The translations under genes were made by a program, and so were the position numbers. A stretch of DNA of 64,000 nt from Thermohalobaculum sp964475765. GTDB lineage: Bacteria > Pseudomonadota > Alphaproteobacteria > Rhodobacterales > Rhodobacteraceae. Of the stretch, positions 35,493 through 44,693 are shown piece after piece. The first letter of the stretch is position 1, and each line of letters starts with the position of its first letter. Below the pieces are notes generated by a model that was not told the origin of the DNA, ran no database searches, and saw nothing but the letters and a program-made list of their open reading frames with translations. The stretch covers positions 10,975 to 74,974 of the forward strand of contig CAYYZH010000002.1 of the NCBI GenBank assembly GCA_964475765.1. The letters are read 5' to 3'.

Positions 35493-37922
35493 ATGCGGTT
35501 TGCAGGGTTCTGGCCGGTGCGGTTCTTGTCGGGGCGGTGGCTCAAGGCTTTGCTCCTGATGGCATGTATCGGGCTTGCCGCCTGTGACAGCGTCGAGGAG
35601 CGGATCACCAAGCATTTCGAGCGCGGTATGGCGCTGGTCGAGCAGGGCAATGACGACAAGGCGGCGCTCGAGTTCCGCAATGTGTTGAAGCTTGACCAGG
35701 CGCATGTGCCCGCAACCTATCAGCTCGGCCTGATCTTCGAGCGCCAGGGTGTGCTCGGCAATGCCATGGGCCGCTTCGAGCGTACGCTCGGCATCGATCC
35801 CGATCACCAGAACGCGCGGGTCAAACTGGCGCGCTACCGGCTGATCCAGGGCAATCTGGATGCGGCAGCAGATCTGGTGGGCCCGGTGCTGGAGAAGACG
35901 CCGGACCGGGTCGATGCGCTTTTGGTGCGCGCTTCGGTGGCGCTGCGCCGCGAGGATCCGGACGCGGCCCGGCCCGATCTTGACCGGCTGGCCGAGCTTG
36001 ACCCCGACAGTGCCGATCTGGCGGTGGCCGAGGTGAGTTATCTGGTGGCCCGGGAAGATTTTCCCGGCGCGCTGGCCCGGCTCGATACAGCGCTTGCCGA
36101 TCATGGCAGCACGTTCGAGCTTTACATGATGAAGCTGCGGCTTCTGGAGAGCATGCAGGACAGCGCCGGGCTGGGCACGCATCTGGGTGCGATGATCGAG
36201 CGCTTCCCCGATCAGCTGCAATTGCGTGAGGCTCGCGCCCGCTGGGCGCTGGAGACCGGGGACACCGCGGCGGCGCGCACCGAGCTGGAGGCGCTGGCCG
36301 ATGCCCAGCCCGAGGATGAGGAGGCGATTGCCGCCCTGGTTCGGTTCCTGCGCCAGCACGAGGGCGACGAGGCCGCACGGGCAGCACTGGAGGCCCGCGC
36401 GGCGGCACCCGGCGCGCCGCGCATGCTGGGGCTGATCGTTGCCCAGTTCGATATCGAAACCGGCCGGGCAGACCCGGCTCGTGCCCGGCTCGAGACTCTG
36501 ATCGCCGAGGCCGACAAAGCCGAGGACAGCGAGACCGGCGATCGAGCCCGCCTGATGCTGGCCCGCGAGCTGTTGCGCGCGAACGAGCGTGAAGCTGGCT
36601 ATGCGCTGGTCGACCATGTGCGCGAACGCAACCCGCGCAACGTGAACGCGACCCGGCTGCACATCAATCGCCTGATCGAGGAAGAACGCTTTGACGAGGC
36701 CATCGCCGATGTCCGCACCGCGCTGGCTGGTGATCCGGAGGATGTCGGCCTTCTGATGCTGGCCGCGCGCGCGCATGATCTGGCGGGCAATATCGATCTC
36801 GCCAATGAACAGCTTGCCCGGGCCGTCCGCGCGGATGACTACAATGCCGATACCGTGGGTCACTACGCCCGCTTTCTGGTGCGCAACAACCGCTCGGGGG
36901 CCGCCGAGACCGTGCTGATCGAGGCGGCCGAGCGCCAGCCCCGGAACGTCGAGCTGCTGGTCCAGCTCGCCCGACTTCAGCTGCAGCGTCAGGACTGGCT
37001 GGCGGCTGATCTGACCGCGAGCCGGCTGGTCCCGCTCGACCGTGGCCGGGCGTTGCAGATCAGGGCGGCCAGCCTGATCGGTCAGGACCAGACCGAGGAG
37101 GGCGTGCTGCTGCTCGGCGATCTGCGTCAGGATGTGCGCGTGCGCATCGCTTCTGCCGCCGCGCTGATGCAGGCGCATCTGGCCGAAGGCAACGCCGAGG
37201 CCGCGCGCAAAGTGGCTGAGGGCCTGCTGGTGGATCAGCCGGACAACCCGGCGGCCCGGATCCTGCTGGGCAATCTGCAGCTGGCGGTTGGTGACCGGGA
37301 GGGAGCACGGGAGGCTTATCTCAAGGTGCTCGAGAACAATCCCGACCATGGCGGGGCGCATATGGCGCTGGTGCGCCTCGAGGATCAGGGCGGCGACAAG
37401 ACCGCGATGATGGAACGGCTCGAGGCAGGCCTGTCGCTGGCGCCGGGTAATGTCGCGCTGTTGATCCGCCGGGCTCAGGCCTATGAGCTGGACGGCGAGT
37501 ACGCCTCGGCCATCGAGATCTATGACCGGATCTACAGCCGTCTGCCGGACAGCTTGGTGATCGCCAACAATCTGGCGAGCCTTCTCTCGGATCACCGGGC
37601 GGACGAGCCGGAGATGCTGGACCGCGCCTATCGCATTGCCGGACGGCTGGCCGATGTCCCGCAGCCGCATTTCCGCGACACCTATGGCTGGACGCGCCAT
37701 CTCAAGGGCGAACACCAGGAGGCACTGGAGGCGATTTCCTATGCGGCCGAGGCACTGCCGGACAACCCCTGGGTCGCCTATCACCTTGGCATGGTGCACA
37801 AGGCGCTGGACAATCCGGACGAGGCCCGTGCGGCGCTCCAACAGGCGCTTGTGTTGAGTGCGGGCGATGCGTTCGGCCCGCGCGCGGCGGTCGAGATGGC
37901 GTTGAAGGATCTGGACGGGTAG
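35493..37922 (+). CDS. PrsT-like TPR-repeat lipoprotein
   Basis: 809 residues. ATG 35493 is preceded by AGGAGG six bases upstream, which fixes the start; the longer open frame upstream is spurious. The signal peptide ends in a lipobox (LLLMACIGLAAC, Cys at about residue 30). The rest is a continuous array of TPR-like helix pairs (ALEFRNVLKLDQAHVPATYQ, AMGRFERTLGIDPDHQNARV and many more). It matches the PEP-CTERM-system TPR lipoprotein PrsT in size and layout. Envelope-anchored, it probably scaffolds EPS export or exosortase components. It has its own leader, so a separate promoter is likely. Confidence 0.88.
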   Translation: MRFAGFWPVRFLSGRWLKALLLMACIGLAACDSVEERITKHFERGMALVEQGNDDKAALEFRNVLKLDQAHVPATYQLGLIFERQGVLGNAMGRFERTLGIDPDHQNARVKLARYRLIQGNLDAAADLVGPVLEKTPDRVDALLVRASVALRREDPDAARPDLDRLAELDPDSADLAVAEVSYLVAREDFPGALARLDTALADHGSTFELYMMKLRLLESMQDSAGLGTHLGAMIERFPDQLQLREARARWALETGDTAAARTELEALADAQPEDEEAIAALVRFLRQHEGDEAARAALEARAAAPGAPRMLGLIVAQFDIETGRADPARARLETLIAEADKAEDSETGDRARLMLARELLRANEREAGYALVDHVRERNPRNVNATRLHINRLIEEERFDEAIADVRTALAGDPEDVGLLMLAARAHDLAGNIDLANEQLARAVRADDYNADTVGHYARFLVRNNRSGAAETVLIEAAERQPRNVELLVQLARLQLQRQDWLAADLTASRLVPLDRGRALQIRAASLIGQDQTEEGVLLLGDLRQDVRVRIASAAALMQAHLAEGNAEAARKVAEGLLVDQPDNPAARILLGNLQLAVGDREGAREAYLKVLENNPDHGGAHMALVRLEDQGGDKTAMMERLEAGLSLAPGNVALLIRRAQAYELDGEYASAIEIYDRIYSRLPDSLVIANNLASLLSDHRADEPEMLDRAYRIAGRLADVPQPHFRDTYGWTRHLKGEHQEALEAISYAAEALPDNPWVAYHLGMVHKALDNPDEARAALQQALVLSAGDAFGPRAAVEMALKDLDG

Positions 37923-37990
37923 GCGCCCGGGGGGACTTCAGTCAGACGGTCGGGCTGAGCGTTGGTCAGCCGCGCGGCTCTTACAGCGCT

Positions 37991-39193
37991 TTAATCGAGC
38001 CGGTGCTCGAGCGACAGGAACACCCGGTGGCCAAGCCCGGTGCCATCGTCATCGCGTTCCATCCGGAAGAGATACCCGACCGAGAGATCGGTCTGGCGGT
38101 CGAGCGCCAGTGCGTAATTCGGCCCGATGCTGAACGTGTCCAGTGTGTCGTCATCGCCTGAGAGCGGGCTGCGCCGTGTGTAGCTGGCCGAGGCGGACAG
38201 GCTTTCGCGGTCGTTGATCTCATAGCTCATGCGCCCGCTGGCGCGACTGAAGGCCTGCAACTCGCCGGCATTGCTGGGCTCGACCGACTGGTTGAAATCG
38301 AACCCGGCGCTGATCGCGCTCAGCCGGTAGTCAAAGCCGACATTCCCGGTGAAGCCGAGATCGAAGTCCTGATCGCGCACGCCGGCCACGCTCTGGCCCG
38401 TGCGCACAAGGCTGACCCCGCCGCCCAGCCGAACGGTGTGGCGCGGTGTCCGATCGCTACTGAGGCTGACCGAGAGATCAAGCACCTGGCTGCGGGTCGT
38501 GGTGTCGTTGTCGGAGGCAAAGAATCTCAGCCCGCTGGCATAGGTCAGCGTGCTGATCTCGGAGAGCGCGTGATCCCATTCGGCGCTGGCGCCGATGGTC
38601 CGGGTCGGGCTGAGCCCGTCGATATCCTCGTCGAAGGTGATGGTCCGGTTGCTCAGCTCGAGGTTCATCGCATGGCGCGGGTTGAACCGGTAGAACAGCC
38701 CCAGCTCCTGCGATCCGGTGATCTGGGTCGCGTTCACATCGGTGATGCCGGTGTCGTCTTCCTGGGTCTGGTCGGTCGAGCTGAGATCGACCGAGGCATT
38801 GGCGCTGAGCTCGAGCCCTGAGCGGCGCACCACCGCGCCGATGCTGGCGCGCGGGTCGAGACGGCCGGTCCCGGCCCGGCTGTCGCTGCCTTCGAAATAG
38901 GCCGCCGTCAGGCCAAGCTCGCCGGTCAGCAGCCTGCGTTCGGTCTCGGAGGTCAGCACCAGACCGGCATTGAGCGCCTGGGTCAGCAGGATGTCATCGG
39001 AAGCCGGATCGCTGGAGGGCGCGAGTTGGCGGTTGGTTTCTGCCGTCAGCGTGGGGGCGAGCGAGATCACCGCGTCCCAGCCCGAAGGCAGGATCTCCGA
39101 CGGCCCGGCACAGGCCGTCAGCCCAAGCGCACCCGCAAGGGTCAGAGCCCGCGCGCAGGAGGCCACAGGGCTTTGCTCCGGTGATATGGACAT
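37991..39193 (-). CDS. Outer-membrane beta-barrel-like protein of EPS/exosortase locus
   Basis: 400 residues. A lipobox-like LAGALGLTACAG (Cys near residue 28) lies in the leader. The rest alternates short amphipathic strands and turns (LGLFYRFNPRHAMNLELSNR, VGYLFRMERDDDGTGLGHRV), ending LSLEHRLD, typical of 14-18-strand barrels. It resembles the 'PEP-CTERM system associated' outer-membrane proteins as I recall. Together with the Wza-like gene 28 nt upstream on the same strand it may form the outer-membrane export path for EPS. The function is inferred only. Confidence 0.75.
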   Translation of the reverse strand: MSISPEQSPVASCARALTLAGALGLTACAGPSEILPSGWDAVISLAPTLTAETNRQLAPSSDPASDDILLTQALNAGLVLTSETERRLLTGELGLTAAYFEGSDSRAGTGRLDPRASIGAVVRRSGLELSANASVDLSSTDQTQEDDTGITDVNATQITGSQELGLFYRFNPRHAMNLELSNRTITFDEDIDGLSPTRTIGASAEWDHALSEISTLTYASGLRFFASDNDTTTRSQVLDLSVSLSSDRTPRHTVRLGGGVSLVRTGQSVAGVRDQDFDLGFTGNVGFDYRLSAISAGFDFNQSVEPSNAGELQAFSRASGRMSYEINDRESLSASASYTRRSPLSGDDDTLDTFSIGPNYALALDRQTDLSVGYLFRMERDDDGTGLGHRVFLSLEHRLD

Positions 39194-39221
39194 GGCGGCC
39201 CGCGCCCCGTTCTTGTCGCGT

Positions 39222-39878
39222 CTACTCGAACAGACCGCGTTCAGGTACGACGATCACGGTGTTGTCGCTGAGCACATCGAGATCGCGATCGGTATTGATG
39301 ATCCCATCCTCCATGGCCTCATAGTCGAACAGCCGCAGCGTCTCGACCCCGTCTATGCGCTCACGCACCTGAATGCGGCCGCGCGCGGCGAACGGTCCGA
39401 CACCGCCAGCCAAGCTCAGCGCCTCGAGCACTGTTACCGGCTCTTCGGGGTCGATCTCGTAAAGCCCGGGCCGGGTCACTTCGCCCAGCACGTAGACGCT
39501 GAACTGTTCTTCGTCTTCATCCTCGTCGTCCTCGGCGAGCGAGGTGAGCGTGACGGTTACGGTGGGCGGCGAGACGAAATTGCCGGCAAGGCGGCTGCGC
39601 ACGATGCGCTCGACCTGTCCCGGTGTGCGGCCCGCAGCGCGGATCGTACCGGCCACAGGCAGCGAGATCCGGCCATCGGGCAGGACCAGGACCTGAGCGT
39701 CCAGCTCGGGATCCTCGAGCACGTTGACGACCAGCACATCCCCGGCGCGTACCCGGTAAAAGCCATCATCTCCAACCCCTTGGGCCAGAGCCGGTCCGGC
39801 CACAAGCCCGATCAGGATCGCCAGCGCAATGGTGATCCGCCGGGCTTCGCGGCGCAGTAATACCAGATAATTCCCCAT
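39222..39878 (-). CDS. Wza-like polysaccharide export protein (Poly_export + SLBB)
   Basis: 218 residues. The signal peptide ITIALAILIGLVAGPALAQG has no lipobox Cys, unlike classical Wza. YRVRAGDVLVVNVLEDPELD and VLVLPDGRISLPVAGTIRAA are the Poly_export domain, and SVYVLGEVTRPGLYEIDPEE begins the SLBB domain. A very acidic insert (EDDEDEDEEQ) sits between the two, possibly metal-binding. It forms the periplasmic/outer-membrane conduit for EPS. It is shorter than E. coli Wza (about 380 residues), so the C-terminal amphipathic helix is missing; the downstream barrel may replace it. Confidence 0.92.
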   Translation of the reverse strand: MGNYLVLLRREARRITIALAILIGLVAGPALAQGVGDDGFYRVRAGDVLVVNVLEDPELDAQVLVLPDGRISLPVAGTIRAAGRTPGQVERIVRSRLAGNFVSPPTVTVTLTSLAEDDEDEDEEQFSVYVLGEVTRPGLYEIDPEEPVTVLEALSLAGGVGPFAARGRIQVRERIDGVETLRLFDYEAMEDGIINTDRDLDVLSDNTVIVVPERGLFE

Positions 39879-39895
39879 GACTGTCCCTCGCTCTT

Positions 39896-39942
39896 GTTCA
39901 AGAAACGACTATGTTTCGTGGCATGGTTGTAGTTCAAGAAAC
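39896..39942. promoter_or_regulatory. Direct repeats in the divergent wza-like/sulfotransferase spacer
   Basis: GTTCAAGAAAC occurs at 39896-39906 and again at 39932-39942 (36-nt spacing), in an AT-rich 217-nt spacer that must hold both divergent promoters. Regulator unknown. Confidence 0.4.
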
Positions 39943-40095
39943 CACCGTACCATACTGCTTTGAAACTGTTTATTCCGTTTGAGAGTAGATGTCACCAATC
40001 TTGTTGACCCCATCTTTGCATGCGTGGCTTTCCGGCGACAGACAGCTTTAGACTTAAGATAAACTTTACCCGGCGCCTGCAACGACCTGAAGGCC

Positions 40096-40971
40096 ATGTC
40101 CGTGCCTCTCCCCGCCCTGTCCGCCAGCTGCCCGGCCCGGCCCGATATCGTGCTGATCGGGGCGATGAAATGCGCAACCTCGACGGTATCCGCCTGGCTC
40201 GAGGCGCATCCGGATGTGCACATGGTGGCAGGCCGCGATCCCGACTATTTCAGCCGCGACGAGATCTGGGATCAGGGACCGGAGGCTTATGGCGCGCTCT
40301 TTGCCGGGGCACGGCCGGGGCAATTGCTGGCGGAGAACTCGAACAGCTACAGCTGGGCCGCGCTTTATCCCCGCACGGCGGAACGTCTCGCGGCGGCCTG
40401 TCCCGGGGTGCGGCTGGTCTATCTCGTGCGCGATCCCATGGAGCGCATCGTCTCGCACTGGATCCAGGCGCGTGCCGATCGCGGCGCGGAGGTGCCGGAC
40501 ACCCCGGACCGGGCGGTGGCCAAGCAGCCCGCGCGCTTTGTCGATCCCAGCCTCTACTGGCGCCAGTTGCAGGTCTGGCGCGCGCATGTTCCCGACGCCC
40601 GGATCCTGATCGGCTTTGTCGAGGAGCTCGAGGCCGATCCCGAGGTTTTTTTTAAAGGTCTCGCGGCGTTTCTGGAGATTGCCCCTCAGGCCGCGCCCCG
40701 GGTCGTGGTCAATCCCAGCCGGGGCAAGGCCCTGCCGGGGCCGCTCTGGTCGCGGTTGCGCGCGCTGCCTGGTGCCGGGGCCACAGCGCGAATCATGCCC
40801 GCCCGGGTAAAACAGTCGCTGCGCCGGGCGCTCTCGATCCGTCCCCGGGAGAAGCCCCGATTGTCAGCGCCCGTATTCCGGGAACTTTCGACCCATATCG
40901 ACCCCGATAGTGCCGCATTTCTCGCGCATACGGCGCGTCCACCTGATTTTTGGCGCAGAAATCGGCTATAA
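40096..40971 (+). CDS. Sulfotransferase (second copy)
   Basis: 291 residues; GAAGG precedes ATG 40096. IVLIGAMKCATSTVSAWLEA is the 5'-PAPS P-loop and LVYLVRDPMERIVSHWIQAR is the 3'-phosphate-binding motif with the conserved Arg and Ser. The C-terminal region has VVVNPSRGKALPGPLW, like heparan-type sulfotransferases. It is first in a run of plus-strand EPS genes ending at 44661, so it probably adds sulfate to the same polysaccharide. A run of eight T within the gene at about 40646-40653 is neutral for the frame. The two sulfotransferases of the window are not close relatives. Confidence 0.88.
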   Translation: MSVPLPALSASCPARPDIVLIGAMKCATSTVSAWLEAHPDVHMVAGRDPDYFSRDEIWDQGPEAYGALFAGARPGQLLAENSNSYSWAALYPRTAERLAAACPGVRLVYLVRDPMERIVSHWIQARADRGAEVPDTPDRAVAKQPARFVDPSLYWRQLQVWRAHVPDARILIGFVEELEADPEVFFKGLAAFLEIAPQAAPRVVVNPSRGKALPGPLWSRLRALPGAGATARIMPARVKQSLRRALSIRPREKPRLSAPVFRELSTHIDPDSAAFLAHTARPPDFWRRNRL

Positions 40972-41020
40972 TAGAAGTTGTAAGCCGGACAGTGCCGGAG
41001 CGTGTGTTTGGGGGTTCTAC

Positions 41021-42403
41021 GTGTCGTCTTCGAGTGAAAATGCTTTAAAGGATAGTACCTTTACCTATTCAGCCGTCCCGCCTATGCCAAAAGAGCAGCG
41101 TAGCGAACGCACGCTGAGTTTGGTTGGTCAGGCTGCGATGCAACAGGATGATGGGGCGGCGGAGACCATGGGCGGTGCTGCGCCGGCGGCATTGTCTCTG
41201 GCCTATCTGACCACCGAATACCCCAAGGTCAGCCATACCTTCATTCGCCGCGAAATCCTCGCGCTTGAGGCGCAGGGGCTCAAGATCCGGCGCTTTGCGC
41301 TGAGGGGTTGGGACACACCGATCGCCGATGATCAGGACCGGATCGAGCGCGAACGCACGCGCTATGTGCTGGGCGACGGGGCACTGCCGCTGATGAGCGC
41401 TGTTGCGCGCATGATGGTGCGCCGGCCGGGCGCTTTCCTCTCTGCACTCGGGCTTGCGTTCCGGCTGGGACGGCGGGCGCTCAGGCCGATGCCCTATCAC
41501 TTCGTCTATCTCGCCCATGCCTGTCGACTTTACGAGTGGCTGGAGAAAGACCCGGTCGACCATCTGCACGTCCACTTCGGCACCAACGCCGCCGAGACGG
41601 CATTGCTTCTGCGCCAGCTTGGTGGGCCATCCTACAGTTTCACGGTGCACGGGGCCGACGAGGCCGATCACGCGCCCTATCTCAAGCTCGACCTCAAGAC
41701 CAAGGCGGCCAAGTTCGTCGTTGCCATCAGCTCCTATCTGCGCAGCCAGATGCTGCGCCAGTTGCCGCCCGAGCAATGGGACAAGGTCAAGGTCGTGCAT
41801 TGCGGCATCGACCGCACGTTCTTTTCCGAGGTGCCGGAGCCGTTCCCGTCCCGTCCGCGCCTTGTCTGTGTCGGACGGTTCTCGACCGAGAAGGGACATC
41901 TGGTCCTGCTCGAGGCTTTTGCGAAGACCGCAGGCGATGCCGAGCTGGTGCTGGTCGGCGATGGTCCGCTGCGCGGGGAGATCGAAGCGCGGATCAAGGC
42001 GCTGGGGATCGAGGATCGCGTGCGCATCACCGGCTGGGTCTCAAGCGCGGATGTCCGGGCCGAGATCATGTCCGGGACCGCTCTGGTGCAGCCAAGCTTT
42101 CAGGAAGGTCTGCCGGTGGTGATCATGGAAGCCATGGCGGTCGGTCGCCCCGTTATCTCGACCTATGTGGCCGGCATTCCCGAACTGGTGCGCCCGGACG
42201 AGACCGGCTGGCTGGTGCCTGCCAGTGATGTGCCCGCACTGACCGAGGCGATGGACGCCACCATCACGGCCACGCCCGAGGAGCTGGGTGCGATGGGAGA
42301 GGCGAGCATTGCCCGTGTCCGTGCGCGCCATTCCATCGATGACGAGGCCGTCCGGCTGGCCCGGCTTTTCAGCGGGACCGAGACCGGGGGTCATGGGCGC
42401 TGA
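41021..42403 (+). CDS. Glycosyltransferase family 4 (GT-B)
   Basis: About 460 residues from a GTG at 41021 preceded by GGGGG; ATG codons at 41084 and 41138 are alternatives, since the first 60 residues are low in conservation. LAYLTTEYPKVSHTFIRREI is the acceptor-domain start typical of colanic-acid WcaL-like enzymes. SFTVHGADEADHAPY and FVVAISSYLRSQML come next. LVCVGRFSTEKGHLVLLEAF, LVLVGDGPLRGEIEA and SFQEGLPVVIMEAMAVGRPV are the donor-binding motifs with the EX7E. It adds a sugar to the EPS unit; the donor is unknown. Confidence 0.9.
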   Translation: MSSSSENALKDSTFTYSAVPPMPKEQRSERTLSLVGQAAMQQDDGAAETMGGAAPAALSLAYLTTEYPKVSHTFIRREILALEAQGLKIRRFALRGWDTPIADDQDRIERERTRYVLGDGALPLMSAVARMMVRRPGAFLSALGLAFRLGRRALRPMPYHFVYLAHACRLYEWLEKDPVDHLHVHFGTNAAETALLLRQLGGPSYSFTVHGADEADHAPYLKLDLKTKAAKFVVAISSYLRSQMLRQLPPEQWDKVKVVHCGIDRTFFSEVPEPFPSRPRLVCVGRFSTEKGHLVLLEAFAKTAGDAELVLVGDGPLRGEIEARIKALGIEDRVRITGWVSSADVRAEIMSGTALVQPSFQEGLPVVIMEAMAVGRPVISTYVAGIPELVRPDETGWLVPASDVPALTEAMDATITATPEELGAMGEASIARVRARHSIDDEAVRLARLFSGTETGGHGR

Positions 42404-42448
42404 AGGAACGGGCGCCCGGGCGGCGCCCTTCCTGCGTTCAATCTCCCA

Positions 42449-43456
42449 ATGAAATCGCTTGTGAAATCGCTGGCACGCACTGCGTTGGGGTCTGGCCCGG
42501 GCCTGAGCGTGCTGCGCGCGCGGGCGGCCCGGGGCCGACCGATCACCGTCCTTTGCTATCACACGATTGGCGCGGACGGTGTGGACGAGGCGGCGTGGGT
42601 TCGGCTGGCACTCTCTGATTTTGCCGACCAGATCGCCTATGTCGCCCGGCACTGGCAGATTGTCAGTCTGGATGAGGCTGTCCAGACCGGACCGGGGGCG
42701 GGGGGTGACAAGGCGCCAGATAAACCTTTGGCGGTGATCACCTTCGACGATGGGGAGGCCGGCCTCTCCCGCCATCTCCTGCCGTTTCTTGCGCACACGC
42801 CCATTCCGGTGACGGTCTATGTCGCCACCGGTCATATCGAGGCACAAACACCTTACTGGTTCGACCGGGTGATGAGCGCGCTGGAAGGCACGGCGGAATT
42901 GGCGATCGATCTCGGGGGCCCACCGATCCGCGTCGCAGGCTCAGGCGCAGCGCGTTGGCTGGGGATCTCGGACGTGCTGGAGACGATCAAGTCAGCCGAA
43001 CCCGGGGCGCGTGACGATCTGGCCAACAGGGTTCTGGATCAGGCCGGGGAGGGAGCCACGGGCCCCGACAATCCCTGTCCTGACGGCCCGCTCCGCCCGA
43101 TGACGCGGGACGAACTGGCCGAGCTTGCCGCCCATCCCATGGTCACCATTGGCGGGCACAGCCATTGCCACCACCTGCTCGATCGCATTCCGTTGGATCA
43201 GGCCGCCGCCAGCATCCGCACCTGCCGCGATCTGCTCCGCGACTGGACGGGTCAGGCGGTGGAGCATTTCGCCTATCCCAATGGCAACTGGAACCGCTCT
43301 GTGGCGGGCGCTGTGGCCGATGCCGGGTTCCATACGGCTACCATTCTTGGCCAGAGCCTCTGGCGCGATGGCGCCGATGCCTTTGCCTTGCCTCGGGTCG
43401 CGGTCGGGCGCCATGATGCGCTGGACCGTGTGCGTCTTGCCCTGGCGGAGATCTGA
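42449..43456 (+). CDS. Polysaccharide deacetylase (NodB-like)
   Basis: 335 residues. ITVLCYHTIGADGVDEAAWV and LAVITFDDGEAGLSRHLLPF hold the metal-binding first motif (TFDDG), VTVYVATGHIEA follows, and MVTIGGHSHCHHLLDRIPL is the second motif with the His pair (HSHCHH). VEHFAYPNGNWN is the third. It removes N-acetyl (or O-acyl) groups from glycans, which could modify EPS charge. No signal peptide is evident, though the N-terminal 20 residues are basic; it may act on lipid-linked intermediates in the cytoplasm. The next gene overlaps its stop by one base. Confidence 0.9.
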   Translation: MKSLVKSLARTALGSGPGLSVLRARAARGRPITVLCYHTIGADGVDEAAWVRLALSDFADQIAYVARHWQIVSLDEAVQTGPGAGGDKAPDKPLAVITFDDGEAGLSRHLLPFLAHTPIPVTVYVATGHIEAQTPYWFDRVMSALEGTAELAIDLGGPPIRVAGSGAARWLGISDVLETIKSAEPGARDDLANRVLDQAGEGATGPDNPCPDGPLRPMTRDELAELAAHPMVTIGGHSHCHHLLDRIPLDQAAASIRTCRDLLRDWTGQAVEHFAYPNGNWNRSVAGAVADAGFHTATILGQSLWRDGADAFALPRVAVGRHDALDRVRLALAEI

Positions 43457-44661
43457 TGAACGCCCCATCCGCTGACCAGCCCCGGGTGATCCTGGTCTCG
43501 AGCTTTGCCGACCTCTCCGGCGGCGAGGCGATCCGGGCGCTGCAGTTCTTCGAGCGTCTGGCCGCGCAGCGCGACGATGTCTGGCTGATCACCCATGAAC
43601 GGTCCAGACGCGATATGGAGGGGCGGCCCTTTGCCGATCGCGTGCGCTATGTCGCCGATGGCAGGCTTCAGAACTGGCTCTGGCGGCTCAGGCTCACCAA
43701 GCTCAACCTGCCGATCTTTCACTGGATGACCCGGGCGCTGATCCGCGATCTCGCGCTGCCGGACCGGGGCCATATCGTGCATTATGTCTGCCCGATCTCG
43801 CCCGTGGCCCCACGCTTTCCGCCGAAGGGTTATCGGCTGATCATCGGGCCCTTGAACGGTAACATCGCCTATCCCGATTGTTTCGCCGCGCGTGAGGGCC
43901 GGGCGGCCCGGCTGCGCCACAAACTGCATTTCCTGACGCAGCGCCTCTTGCGCCTGACCGGTGAGAAGCGGCGCTATGAGACGGTGCTGGTCTCGGGCTA
44001 CGAGCGCACGCACACCTCCTTGCGCGCCGCTGGCGTGGACCCCGCGCGCATGGTCGACGTCGCCGATGTCGGTGTGCCCGAGGCCTGGCGCGATGCGCCC
44101 CGGCTGACCCATGCGGGACGGCACACGCGGTTTGTCACCGCCTCCCGGCTGACGGATCTCAAGGGCATCGACCTTGCCATCCGGGCCGTGGCCAAGGCGG
44201 GGCCGGACATCACGCTCGATGTTTTTGGCGAGGGCGAGGCGCGTCCTGGATGGGAGGCGCTGGCCCGTGACCTTGGGCTGGAGAGCCGCGTGCGCTTCCT
44301 CGGCTGGTGCGCCCATGACGATCTCCTGGCGCGGTTCGCCGACTATCGCGGGTTCGTCTTTCCGACGCTGGCCGAGGCCAATGGCAATGTCATGCAGGAG
44401 GCGATGCTGGCGGGCCTGCCGATGATCGCGCTCAATTGGGGCGGGCCGTCCCGATTGGCGGATGCCACCAGCGCGATCTATGTCGAGCCGAACGCTGAGG
44501 CCCAGATCATCGCCGATTTCGCAGCGGGCATGGACCGGTTGGCCGAGGATCCGGAGGCGGCCGAGGAGATCTCGGTCAATGCGCGCCGTCTGGCCGAGGC
44601 GCGCTTCCCATGGGACCGGGTGATCGAGACGTGGACCGCCCCTTACAACTCGGCCCCCTAA
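43456..44661 (+). CDS. Glycosyltransferase family 4 (GT-B)
   Basis: 401 residues. The A of the previous TGA is the A of this ATG, so translation is coupled to the deacetylase. VILVSSFADLSGGEAIRALQ starts the acceptor domain. HTRFVTASRLTDLKGIDLAI, ITLDVFGEGEARPGWEALAR and VFPTLAEANGNVMQEAMLAG (with the catalytic-side EX7E) form the donor domain. HYVCPISPVAPRFPPKGYRL and IIGPLNGNIAYPD are shared by bacterial EPS transferases of this subfamily. It is the last gene of the 40-44.7 kb operon and converges on the DUF3179 gene. Confidence 0.9.
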   Translation: MNAPSADQPRVILVSSFADLSGGEAIRALQFFERLAAQRDDVWLITHERSRRDMEGRPFADRVRYVADGRLQNWLWRLRLTKLNLPIFHWMTRALIRDLALPDRGHIVHYVCPISPVAPRFPPKGYRLIIGPLNGNIAYPDCFAAREGRAARLRHKLHFLTQRLLRLTGEKRRYETVLVSGYERTHTSLRAAGVDPARMVDVADVGVPEAWRDAPRLTHAGRHTRFVTASRLTDLKGIDLAIRAVAKAGPDITLDVFGEGEARPGWEALARDLGLESRVRFLGWCAHDDLLARFADYRGFVFPTLAEANGNVMQEAMLAGLPMIALNWGGPSRLADATSAIYVEPNAEAQIIADFAAGMDRLAEDPEAAEEISVNARRLAEARFPWDRVIETWTAPYNSAP

Positions 44662-44693
44662 AGAACAGCTCCCGCCAGGTCAGCTCTGCCAGA

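Noticed and set aside
40640..40660. T-run in the second sulfotransferase (slippery-like TTTTTTA) as programmed frameshift
   Set aside because: The zero frame continues through to a normal C-terminus, and no alternative frame product is supported.
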